From Allium sativum (taxonomy: Eukaryota; Streptophyta; Magnoliopsida; Asparagales; Amaryllidaceae): 64,000 bases of DNA. Position 1 is the first letter of the stretch, and every line of letters starts with the position of its first letter. This document shows positions 48,991 through 60,595 of the stretch, piece by piece. A program made the position numbers and the translations under genes. The stretch covers positions 262,937,731-263,001,730 of the forward strand of contig CM060912.1 of assembly GCA_030737875.1 (NCBI GenBank), written 5' to 3'. Under the pieces are notes generated by a model. That model made no database searches, was not told where the DNA came from, and was given only the letters and a program-made list of their open reading frames with translations.

Positions 48991-50772
48991 TGAAACGACC
49001 CGCAAATCTGTACCATTTGAATCGACTGAATACAACTCACGTCTAACCCAAATTACACGAAAATACGAATCATTATAGAAAGAAGTTGGAGGACGAGAAT
49101 AGATAAGATAGAAAATTAGAATAGAAGAAAAAGATAGAAGATCGAACTGAACAACACCACAGAGTCTCACAATCGCAGCGGAACAAAATATAATATATAT
49201 AATCACCTTTGAAAATACAAATAGGATTTGAACTTACATACATCATCAGAGTACATCACATATATAGCACAGCGGAAATAAGCTATAAATATCTAACGCT
49301 GAAGCCTCCTGCTCCAAGCTCCTCCAAATGAATCTGTAAAATCCTGAACTACTTGACTGCCCGTACAAATTTGGGCACCCAAGAGTTTAGGGAAAACATA
49401 GAAATAAACTCTGTGTCAGTCATGGGACTAGTATGAGTAAACGATTTAAAACAAACTGATTTTTGATACAAGATATCTCATAAGACCACGCCGTGAAAAC
49501 AAAACGGGTTTTTCCCTTTTGCGAATCGAAACACTTGTTTAACTTTCAAAAACGTTTTGAAAAAAAGAAAATCGTAAGATCGATCCACACATAAACATGG
49601 ATGGTTTTTACCTTACGATAACCCAAAACATTTTAAAAACGATATTCTTCTGATATTATAATAATGTCTAAATACAAATAAATATCAATCTAGCAAAGCG
49701 CCTGCATCTCACGCTCCGCATATATAGTATACAATCAAATCCGCGAGTGCTTATTGGATAATGGATTTCCAACTATGACAAGGTATGGAACCACCTTCCG
49801 ATAGTGTATCTCTAGAGAGGAATACACTGGGTTCAACAAGAACGTCTTGCAACCCAGCCCGCACATGACCGACCACTCATTTCTCTTGAGTGTATCAAAT
49901 ATATTGTCACCCGACGGCTGCGCAGCTACCGTTTTCCAGGAGATACATAAATGAAAAGAAGTAACAAAATGAATATTCTCTATATGGTGACAATACACCC
50001 TAATGGGAGCGGCCCACATAGCCATGCTGCCTGCCCGATTTTTGTCATTTTCTGGTTGTGAGGCTTGAGGCTGATCTTACCTTTTGACAAATCATTTCTT
50101 TGAATGTCACATCGTCAAAATCGCCAACCACTAATTGATTTCCCCAAAAATATATTACAGGTATAAAGCAAGAGAAACGAATTCCTCTTCCACCAACATA
50201 AATACGTTTGAAGAGATCAACGTACGTGATTGGTTAGGCATACTCTGTCTGACATTCGTCCATACAAGTTGTCCTGGGATTGGACAAACCGAAGGCACTA
50301 TCCTTTAAATAAAAAAGTCCTTGCAATACTCCGTCTTCAATGGTCTTCAATAAAATCTCTGACTTATAAGGTTTATATCGAATCGAAGTGGAATTTAGAT
50401 TCCGGTCTCTTCAAAAACGATAACGAAAAAGATCAGATTTGATAGTCGGTGATTTAACTATCAAATATAAAATAAAACAGGTTTAACACCATTGGATTTG
50501 CTAATTCATAAAAAAATCTTTATTCGAATGTTGACTTTTTATTCATTTTTAAATTGCTTTACAGAAATTACAACTTAGCAGTTCTTATGGCATATGTCAG
50601 TTTTTATGACAGACGACATTTGATTCGTTAATCAAAATTTACACAAACAAGCATGTAAGTATAATTCAATACTTTCAATTGATAACATAACACCTCAGAA
50701 CATATAATTATGGATAGATATATCAAGTAATAAATAGCAGAACGGTGTTTATTTCTGCTACTAGGGTGTTTC
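48991..50772 (-). mobile_element. Family B giant LTR 2 (cut by LTR D)
   Basis: Begins TGAAACGACCCG at 48991 and follows LTR 1 closely until GGGTGTTTC at 50772. LTR 1 continues with AAACAATCCAG near 40803. The break is therefore an insertion, and the rest should resume beyond the window. Confidence 0.85.
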
Positions 50773-51230
50773 TGTAAAGACCCGGAAATTCGAACACTTA
50801 ATCTTTGAATATCGTAACAATTTGTAATATTGTTAAATTTATAAATTAGATTTTATAACCTTGTTAAACATCATTTAATTAGTAATTAATGATCCTAGAC
50901 TCATTTTGGAAAAATGCTTTCAAAAATATATTTTTTGGAAAAATGTCGAAAATATGACCGAAACCATTTTGTCGATATATAGCTATTTTCTCAACAAAAG
51001 TTGTTGAAAATTTAAATGGGTGTCTAATTAATCATTAGGAAAGTGATTAGAAAATAAAAATACTTTTATTATTTATGGTTAACTAAATATCTGGATGATG
51101 TCATGAATGACATAGGCAAGATATTTAGGAAATGAGCAAATAAGGAAAATGAGCAAAAGTAGTAATACTTCATATGTAAGATTAGGGTTTTAAGGGCTTT
51201 TAGGTCTTTTCCCATTCACCTTGCTTTTCC

Positions 51231-51240
51231 TATAAAAGAA
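51231..51240 (+). promoter_or_regulatory. TATA box of LTR D
   Basis: TATAAAAGAA after a CT-rich stretch and about 35 bp before a CATTCAC-type leader start. A typical plant LTR promoter layout. Confidence 0.55.
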
Positions 51241-52146
51241 GGGGCATACCTTCTCTTTCCATTCACAAAAATTCCTAAGCTTTAAGGATAAAAACAATGT
51301 CTTCTTCATCTTCCTCTCTTACTCACTAACTTTCTAAAAACATACTCAAACCAACTCCAAATCGACTCAAACTTTGAGTGAAGCCTTCCTACACCATTAC
51401 AAGACCTTCTAGCAAGTTAGAAGTTGAAAAATCTAAGCCTCTCTCCAAAATCATCTTGAGGCCGTGAGCTATTTTGAAGGAAGAAGGAGGGAAAAGCAAG
51501 GAAAAGCAAGGAAAGGAAGGAAAGAAAGGAGGTTGCTATCTTGGATCTTGGCTCGTGTTCTTGGATCTGGGATTTGCTAATGATTAAAGTGAGTTTACTC
51601 ACTGTTTAGGACAGAAAATTTAAACCATTTGCATGTTCTTAACTATGCTTAAAGTTGCTTGAATGTTAGTAACTTATGTTAAAAATGTTTAACTTGATTC
51701 TTACTTTAAAAGTAAGCGACATATGTGATCCATGTTAATGGATTGGAATGGACTTGAATGGACTTGGATTTGGACTTGAATTGACTTGTATAACAAGTGG
51801 AATGGACTGGAAACAAAGCACATAAGGATTAGTAGGGAATTAACATATTGTGGACTTGAACTTGAAAGTGCACTTATAGCGATAGTCGCTATAGATGCAT
51901 TTTGAATTGTTGTGTTTACAACACTTTGTACGGAAACTTATGACGACATCTTTAGTGATTTCTTATCATTTTGAATCTTTTATTACTTGTATGTTTACTA
52001 CCTTGAAGTCATTGAATAGTAAAATGCTAAGTAACCCCTTGAAAATGACCAAAACTTCACTAGTGCGAAACTACTCGTTTAACCTTGATTTTTGGATTTC
52101 AAAGTATTGTAAAAGTTCTTTAAGTTTATTTAAATGGTCTTATCTT

Positions 52147-52430
52147 CTTTCTAAATATCTTCTTTAAAAATATCTTCTAAAATATCATTTTTCAAAATAT
52201 CTTCTAAAATATCTTCTAAAATGTCTTCTTTCTAAATATATTCTAAAATATCTTCTTTCTAAATATCTTCTTTCAAAATATCTTCTAAAATATCTTCTTT
52301 CAAAATATCTTCTAAAATATCTTCTTTCAAAATATCTTCTAAAATATCTTCTTTCTAAATATCTTCTAAAATATCTCCTTTCTAAATATCTTCTTTCAAA
52401 ATATCTTCTTATAAAATATCTTTCCAAATA
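52147..52430. repeat. 12/15-bp composite tandem repeat
   Basis: Alternating units ATATCTTCTAAA and ATATCTTCTTTCAAA or ATATCTTCTTTCTAA, over 20 copies. The opposite-strand open frame (RRYFERRYFRRY) is a repeat artefact. Confidence 0.92.
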
Positions 52431-53114
52431 AAACAAAGGTTAGAAAGGGTTATGAATTGCTAAACCTTGTCATGATTAAGTCACAAGATTAAAAAGGTAA
52501 CTGATAATGCTTAACACTAATAAGCCAACGAAGTAGACTTATCTATTTGTGAGAGTTAAGATTGATGTCGAGTAGGGACGGAGCAATAGAGCTCTAAGCT
52601 ATCGGCTTCCCTCTTGGCCGAGGAATAGATTGGTTGGGAATGTTGGAAACGTGTTAATCATATTGATTACTTACCTGTTTATTGAATATCAAGAATACTG
52701 TGCTTAATTCTAATAAGCCGATGAGTTGGCTTATCTATCTGTGAGTGTCAAGAATGGGGTGTCTATGCAAGTGGTGATATGCAACCAGTGCTCGAACTTA
52801 CCTTGCCTCACTCTTGACCGAGGGATAGTTAACTTGATAATGTCGGAAACGTGTTAAGTGCACGAACCATGGTTTCTATAAGATATTGTTTTGACTAGAT
52901 AGTCGATTAGTCAACTATCGAACTATACCATTATAACTTAAGAAGTATCGGGAAAGCTTCACAATTCCATACCAATGAGAACCCCCAGGGAGGAGTGTTG
53001 GTATGAAACGTCTCTAGCTTTCACTTACTTTTGTAAGAACCGAAATTGAGTTTAACTCACGTTTTTACTATACTATTGTACCGTATAATAGTATTGACTG
53101 TTATTGAACTGTAT

Positions 53115-53115
<1 letters not shown>

Positions 53116-53175
<60 letters not shown>

Positions 53176-53200
53176 ATGTGTGTGTGTGTGTGTGTGTGGA
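53116..53200. repeat. (TA)n-(TG)n compound microsatellite
   Basis: About 46 bp of TA followed by TG repeats with one TA interruption. Confidence 0.95.
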
Positions 53201-54264
53201 TATATGAGTTGTGATGCAAGGGGACAGGTTGGAGGAATCCAACATGATTCCCCAGTATTATTGTTACCATATTTATATTCATATGTTGTATTCTGAATTG
53301 ATTGTGTGCTAAACCTGACTGTGGACTGTAACAACCCGTAAAATCTGGGCCAGTTTAAAATTTTAATTTTGGCAATTTTGGCGAATTTTAATTATTTAAA
53401 ATGAATTATTTTAAATAATATCGACGAGAAATTTATTTTAAATGGAATTCGACGTATATATTATACGCGTCGTCGTTAGAATATAAATAATTATATATAA
53501 TTATAAATAGAACTGAAAATGGCACGGTAGTTCGATAATTCGATTTCAAACTTCAATTGAATGTACCGGGTGCAAAACAATCCGGATTTTAGTGAAACCG
53601 AAAATAATGGAATCTAATAGTGAATATCTTTCCAACGAATCCGAAAAATCAAAAGTTCGTAGAGGGAATCAAAAGATATGTCCAGTTGAAAATTCTGAAT
53701 AGTCGCTATGGAATTCAGGCCCTTAAAAATGGGAATTTTGCAAACGACCTCGGATTTCGACGAAACTAGTTTTGTTGGGTCCGTGATGTCAAATTATTGC
53801 TAGATTCCAAATTTCATAATTTTTCGAATCAATATGTGAGCGTGGCAAAGGAAAACGCGTTTGACCAGTTTCAGTTGATTTTAATCGACTGGAAATTGGC
53901 CATTTTTCCAACGGTCTCAGAATTCGATGAAACTAGTTTTGTTAGGACCGTATCGTCAATACGAAGCTAGAAAATATTTTTCAGGAATTTTTCTAGTTAG
54001 TATGTGACCCCGGTAATTTGAAATGTACGTTTAAAATTCAATATAGTGATTTAAATGTAAATTCAAAGGAAACTGATTGTAACGATCGAATCATCCTACG
54101 AAACATATCCCATTGTGTTCGGAATGGGGGTAATTAGCTAGGGGCGACAGTCGTTGGGCCTCGATAGGTGTTCGAATTAAAAGTCAACATTTAGGGTTTG
54201 GAAAAAATAAAATAATAAATAAATAAATAAACAAATAAATAAAAAATTCCCTTCCTCCTTAACC

Positions 54265-54564
54265 TGGCCCCCCCCCAATTCAGATCGAACAGAAACAAAG
54301 AAAAAAAAAGGCGAATCGCGGAAGCCCGCGATGCCCAGCCCCGTCGACGCCGCCAGGGACCAGCGCCCCACCGCCGATGAATTCGCGAGCCCCTTCCCCT
54401 CCGCCTGAAACGAACGCAGCCTCCCTTCTCCCTTAAATCCCGTCGCCACCCTCCCCAAATTGGACGCAGCCGCGCCTGAAACCTCCTGCGCCACCACCAG
54501 ACGTCAGCTCGGCCACTGTAGCAGCTCCACCGCCCCGTCTCAACGCCTCCTAGCTCGATTTAAA
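54265..54564 (+). other. GC-rich exon-like block in A' LTR 1
   Basis: A C-rich, plant-leader-like stretch with a short upstream-ORF-like frame (MPSPVDAARDQRPTADEF, about 24 codons), ending just before GTAAGTAT at 54565. It sits where family A has its own, different GC-rich block. Confidence 0.6.
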
Positions 54565-54714
54565 GTAAGTATTCCAATTGGAGATTATTTCCAGTTTTAA
54601 ATATATGACGTATCATGTAAAAAACTATGATTTTTATTAAAGTAAAGGTCGGATTTTTAGTGATGTAAAGGTCGGATTTTTATAGATGAAAAGATCTAAT
54701 TTTTATATGATATG

Positions 54715-54895
54715 CATCGAATTAAAAATATGATTTTTATATATTGAACTTCGAATTAAAAATATGATTTTTATATATTGAACTTCGAATTAAAAATATG
54801 ATTTTTATATATTGAACTTCGAATTAAAAATATGATTTTTATATATTGAACTTCGAATTAAAAATGTGATTTTTATATATTGAAAAGCGAAGTAA
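54715..54895 (+). repeat. 34-bp tandem repeat in A' LTR 1
   Basis: About five units of GAATTAAAAATATGATTTTT plus ATATATTGAACTTC with exact 34-bp spacing. Confidence 0.9.
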
Positions 54896-55001
54896 AAATT
54901 CGATTTTTACATATGTAGTGAAAGCGGATAACGAAGGTGACAAAAAGGCGAGAACGAAGAAGCTTTATATCAAAGAAGAGTCAAGATGATTGGATAGCTA
55001 T

Positions 55002-55020
55002 AGGTGAGAATTTCTCACCT
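55002..55020. other. Perfect palindrome AGGTGAGAATTTCTCACCT
   Basis: A 19-bp perfect inverted repeat with a one-base centre, repeated in the second A' LTR near 62273. Family A has a slightly broken version (GGTGAGAAATTCTCACA) at 101-123 and in its sister copies. Confidence 0.7.
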
Positions 55021-55967
55021 TTCAATTTCTTTTTCTAGTTATATATATATATATACTAGGATGCAGACGGTGCTTAGTAGCACCCGACACAATCGTCCAC
55101 AGACCATGGACTTGTTTGTTTGATTGCAAAAATTAGTTAGATTATTTGATTGAAATTGAATTGTGTGGTGAAATGAATTGATTTGATTGATGTGTGAATG
55201 GCGTGGGCCTTCACTAGACCGGGGATAGGGCTAGGCCTTGTCCCGTTTCTAGTATCGTGCCGTTATGCCGCCGAAATTTTCTAAAATATGTTAGAAAAAT
55301 AAAAATATCATTTTATTGAATAAATGAACTGAATAGAAATTCATATGTTGGAATAAAATGTTTTATCGTTAAAAATATAATTTTTAACGGGAATGTGAAT
55401 AAATAAAATATTCATTTACAAACCGAACGGTTTGTTTATGTACACTTATTTGAAGGACATTGATTGGGTCGATAAATTTTACACATCTCCCAACTGCACA
55501 ACTAAAATCTGTGTTTGATTGTTTGAAAACCCCACACGGGTGTTAGGATGAAATATGAATTTCACTCATCCTGATTGATTAAATATGTCGATCGATTGAT
55601 TGACAGGCTGTTACAAGCGTTAGATACCAATATTTGATGCTTATACAGTGTAGTGCACTTTGGTTGATGGTTGATTATTTTTCAATGCTATTATACATGT
55701 GTTGTATGAAAATCCATATAATTAACCTTATATGGTGATTGATTGGGCCTCATTCCAATTTAGAAAATAAAGAATAATATAAAATAAAAGTTCATGTGTT
55801 GACAGTACTCATCCATTGAGATTGGTCATGTGTTGAACGAAATATTTTGATAATAACAACTATTTTGAAAAAGAAATATTTGAAATAGAATATTCGAAGA
55901 TAGAAATTTATGAAGCCGTGTTGATTAGATTGACGCCATTTTTACGTAAACGATATTTATATCGATT

Positions 55968-56225
55968 TTATTCATTTCGAAATGAATTGAATTAAAAACG
56001 ATTTCGAAATGAATTGAATATATAACGATTTCGAAATGAATTGAATTGAAAACGATTTCGAAATGAATTGAATTGAAAACGATTTCGAAATGAATTGAAT
56101 TGATAACGATTTCGAAATGAATTGAATATATAACGATTTCGAAATGAATTGAATATATAACGATTTCGAAATGAATTGAATATATAACGATTTCGAAATG
56201 AATTGAATATATAACGAATTGAAAT
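55968..56225 (+). repeat. 22-24-bp tandem repeat array in A' LTR 1
   Basis: About eleven units of ATTTCGAAATGAATTGAATT or ATATATAACG variants, equivalent to the family A array at 6190-6476. Confidence 0.9.
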
Positions 56226-59200
56226 GAATTCAAATTGAATTGAAATTTGAATTGAATAGAAATGAATTTTTAAAACGAATTTATAAAGAAGAATTCAATT
56301 TTGATTTGAATTGAAAAGGAAGTTGAAATTGCTTTTGAAACGAATTTTAAAACTATTTATATAATTCGTTTTAAATAGAAATCGACGAAATATATTATAT
56401 ATATATTATATATATAATATAATGGCCTGAATAGAACGCGCCGCGCCGCGGCAGTTCGTGAATTTCGACCATTTATTTCAAACGGACATTACGGGAGATC
56501 CGACCGTCGGATTCTCCTAAAACCGGAACCGTTGGGTTCGTATCGAAAAGAGCTTTCTAAAGAATATTAGAAATTAGAAATCTAACGGTTGGATTTGGAG
56601 ATACGTCCAAATCAAATTCGGAAAAGGTCGTTGTAAGTGCAGTTCGATGGCCATTGATGGAAATCGACGGTACAGGCCTTGATAAAATTATTAAAAATAG
56701 TAATAATTTGTGTAAAATCATAAGAAATGATTTGAGAAGAATTGGATGAAAAACTCCATATTTGAAAAGATAAAAATAGATTTTTTTCGAAATGAACTAG
56801 TTTTGAACTAGAATTATAATTCTATTTATTTTTAAATAAATTGAATTTGAAATGGTTTTGATAATAACCAGAATTTCCAATGATTGCATTGGAATGGATT
56901 TGAATCGAAATTGTCTTCGGAATGTTTCGATGTTGGATTTCGTGATTATACAAATGTTGTTATGGAAATTTGAAAGATATAGATATATATATCCAATACG
57001 ATCTTTGTTGGCCGCAGAATTGGATATTGAATATAAGCCGGGATATTTTCTATTCAGAGCCTTGTATTGAATATCAAATGTGATTTGGGTTTGTCGTGAA
57101 TGGTGTCTTCACTAACACTGTTCTTGAACCCAGTTGAGAAAAGATTAAATCTTTTTATTTAGATTTAATGAAGTGTACCAATTAAATAACATTTAATTGG
57201 AATTGAATCGATATTGATTTTTGGGTTTATCGTGGACAGTGTTTTAAATAACACTCGTTCTTTAACCCGATAATTAATGGAATGTGATTTTGGGTTTACC
57301 GTGAACCGTGTTTTAAATGACACTGATTCTTTATCCCAGTTAACGATTAAAACTGAGGGGAGTTTTAATGAATCTTTAATTAGATTGAAATAATCGAAAT
57401 GGAGTATCACCAGTTTTGCTCCAGGCGATAGTTAAATCTTTAATTAGATTTAAACGTGAAATGGTAATTGAATTTACCGATAACACCGTGGTGTTAGATA
57501 TGAAGTATGACCAGTTTTACTTCATGGGATTAATAGGTTGGGATTGGGAAATTAAACAAATGATTACTTCGATAAGGTTCGTTAATCCCGACTAGTTTTG
57601 AATTGATATTCAAAAATAGATTAAAGAATAAATTCAAGAAATTTATCTTTGATAAAATTAAATGGGAACCTTTCCCTATGAATGTGAAATTCAGAAACTA
57701 ACTGTCGGTTAGCTAAGCAGAATGGTTTCCTGGATATTGATCTGATGTTGGTTTCGGCCTTCGGGGTTAATATTTGGGGAATTATTCTCTTGATTAATTT
57801 ACGGTTAGTGACTGATGAATTGGAATAAGGCGTATGTTGTGTTTGTGTAACACTTATTTAAAATATACGCGAGTTATTCGGAAAGACCGGGTTTATCCCA
57901 TTCTGAATAACTGATACGACGATAAGTCGAAGATGAAGACGGTGGTCGAAGACCGGAAGTTTTCACGTCGTTTGGGTAATTACTGATGATCTTGATTGGG
58001 CTGTACACCCAAGAAGATGGAAACAGTTAGTGATCGTCCAGACGTACTTGGAGATCGATGGATATGCGGGGTACTAGGTGCCTCCGGTTTCGTTCAGACC
58101 CAGAACGGACTTGTAAATGGACTGTGTGTCTGACATTGGATTTTAGTCCGTGTGATTGATCTCTATTAAATATATATCTGTTTGGCGGCGGAGAATTTAT
58201 TCTCTTGCTTAACGCCCTTCTCTGAGACGTACGAGCTCAGGGGTTATATATTGATGGATATCAAACGCATGGAGTGAATTGCCTGTGTGGCATGCCTAAG
58301 TGGCAATTGATCGAGGCTTCTGTTGAAAAGCAAAGTCTTGTGGTGATGATCAAAGCACGGCCTTTGTGGCGTAGCTTTGTGTAACGTTTACCTCGCGTGT
58401 TTCACACCCGGTATGAACCAAAAACGGGAGACGGACCTCAGGGAGGGCATGCGTTTCTTTCTAGTTAGAAGTGGCGTCAGTGGTTTTACACGCCCTGACG
58501 AGTTTGACTTATGTGGTTGTTGCTGTTGCGAGGCGCCTCGGTTTGATCGGACGATCCGGGTCCGATGGAGTCATTCGTTGGCTCATTTACGCCCCATAGG
58601 GCGGGGGAACGCATGTTCAGGGTTTAAGTTTAATCCACATCGGTGGACCGGCCCTGACGATCCAAAGGCTTGACAGAGTACTTGCCTGTGGCTCGGGCTA
58701 GACAGTCTCGAATCGGTAGAGGACGATCCCTGGCCTCGGTTCATTGATGGAAATCCAATTTCCAAATACGACATTTGCGGTTTTGATTGTAAACTTATAT
58801 ATGGCGACATAGTGTTATGGGCCATTCATGCCGCCTATGATTGATACTTATGATTTGAAGTGTTTTATACACTATGCACTTATAATAGTATCAAATGATT
58901 TGTTTTAAACGTATCAAGCATTCTTTGGCTGTTATAAGGGAAAACCCTATCCTCGGCTGCGTTGCATTGTGTGATGGGACCTGGGTCTTATAACAGCTTC
59001 ATTTTTCTTTATTTAGCATTGCGCTGTTTGTTTTATGCACTAGTATTCTTGGTAGGAAACCCGTTCCGTGTTATACGGCGTGGTCCCTTGATTTACCTAG
59101 CTTTAAAAATAAAGATTAATAACTGTTTTAGTTCTCACACCAGTCACATGACTGACCTGGAGTTTATTGTTTTAACCTAAACTCTGGGTGCCCTTATTTT

Positions 59201-59555
59201 TGACACGGGCAGCTAGTAGTTTTGGTTTTGCAGATTTATATTCACAGGATCCTGGTTTACAGCTGGAACGATATCCGGAAAGCTTTGTATCCGTATATCT
59301 CTTCTAGTTGTGTATTGTATTATTTTCCGCTGCTATGTAATGTATTTAAATGTAATTTAAATCTCTGATATTTTTGTGTAATATTCATTTTTACTCTGCA
59401 TATTCTTGTAATCTGATGCATTGTTGTAATATACGATGTAATGTTCTTCTGTATGCGTTCTGATTTGTCGTGTTCTCAAACGATAGGGCATTTCGAACGG
59501 CCTAGATCGGTTTAGCGACTGGTTCGGACCGAGCGAAATTCCTTGCCGTCACATT

Positions 59556-59567
59556 TGGTATCAGAGC
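59556..59567 (+). other. tRNA-iMet primer-binding site, A'
   Basis: TGGTATCAGAGC, an exact match to the plant iMet PBS, two bases after the LTR. Confidence 0.93.
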
Positions 59568-60582
59568 TTTGGTTTACAAAGCTCAGAGAACAAGGCACAT
59601 TAGAACCGTACGAAAGAATTCATCAGAAATTGGATTAGTAATATCCAATGGGAATGACTCGTTAGAGATGGGATCAGTAGTATCCTAGAACGAGTGTGAA
59701 GAGTATATTTTTTAAAATGAAAACAATTTTTGTTTTGAAAATTTAAATCAATTATTCGTATTTGATTATTTATTTATATTGAATATGGACAATCCAATAT
59801 ATAAAGGTTTTGTATATACGCGTCATGAACGTATATTCGGAGTTTTAATATACTGGATAGATATAGGATTACACTGTAGTCGCCCGGAGATGGTATTGAT
59901 GATAGCGATCGCATCATCAACATTTATGTTCGAGTTTTGAAGGTGTGATTTTCTATATATTTCCATTAAGATGGTGTGAGAACCAAAACTTATATAGTTA
60001 GAATACATTGTTGTGAATTGGCATCAAAAACATGATTTTCTTTATATGTAGTAAAATTATCAATTTGAAACGTTGAAGTCACTAATTGATTGATGTTTGT
60101 GTTGTTTGTTTATTTGTTTGCTAATTTTGAACCATTATGCCAAATTGAATCAAATAATGAATTGTATTGAAATTTGGTCGCATATGCTTGCATATATATG
60201 TACTCACATTGATCAGGTCATAGCAAGGAGGCTAGAGCAGAGAATAAAATTTGTTTGCCCAACAAATAGGTACATGTTTACTACATAATTTACTGTTTTG
60301 TTTGGGTGATGATGATTTTATGAGCCTATTGGCTAGCCGCTTGGCTTTTTCTTTTTCTTTTTGAGATCTGAAGGACCGGGGAAGCTATTTGAAATTCCCC
60401 GATGCTCCCGGTGCAGGGAAGGTTATGGCGAAATTTTTCGAAAATTTAGGGTGTTAGCCAAATTTTTGAAATTTTGAAAATTCTCAGAAACTAAAGAGTT
60501 GGAGAATAGAAGCCAGATCGAGCGTAGAGTTGATTAATCAAACCACTTTCGACTTTGTTCATTTTCGGGGACGAAAAGTTTT

Positions 60583-60595
60583 AAGTGGGGGAGAT
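60583..60595 (+). other. Polypurine tract, A'
   Basis: AAGTGGGGGAGAT directly before the second LTR, after TTTTCGGGGACGAAAAGTTT. Confidence 0.9.

Larger units (their letters stand above)
50773..53326 (+). mobile_element. LTR D (partial)
   Basis: Starts TGTAAAGACCCGGAAATTCG directly after GTTTC. If GTTTC is the target-site duplication, its partner lies outside the window. A TATA box (CCTATAAAAGAAGGGG, about 51229-51244) is followed by a leader-like stretch, so this is probably a promoter-bearing LTR in plus orientation. It contains a TCTTCT-rich tandem array (52147-52430) and a TA/TG microsatellite (53116-53200). It is cut at 53326 by A'. No coding sequence recognised. Confidence 0.7.
53327..59553 (+). 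mobile_element. Family A' giant LTR 1 (6227 bp)
   Basis: TGTAACAACCCG at 53327 to CGTCACA at 59553, followed by TT and the PBS. It is collinear with the reverse complement of family A LTRs but clearly diverged. The GC-rich block (54265-54564) has a different sequence, and the A-rich repeat is replaced by a 34-bp repeat (54715-54895). The LTR end differs (GCCGTCACA against GGTCTTCACA). Other blocks are conserved, including GAATGGCGTGGGCCTTCACT, the GCCGCGCCGCGGC palindrome and the 22-bp array. No protein domain found. Confidence 0.88.
59554..60595 (+). mobile_element. Family A' internal domain (non-coding, 1042 bp)
   Basis: Starts with the PBS at 59556 and ends with the polypurine tract at 60583-60595. 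It is related to the family A interiors over most of its length (for example AGAACAAGGCACATTAGAACC and GGATAGATATAG blocks in reverse complement). No gag or pol motif and no long frame. Confidence 0.88.

Noticed and set aside
52185..52436. RRYFERRYF-type repeat frame
   Set aside because: Translation of the TCTTCT tandem array in LTR D. No coding signal.
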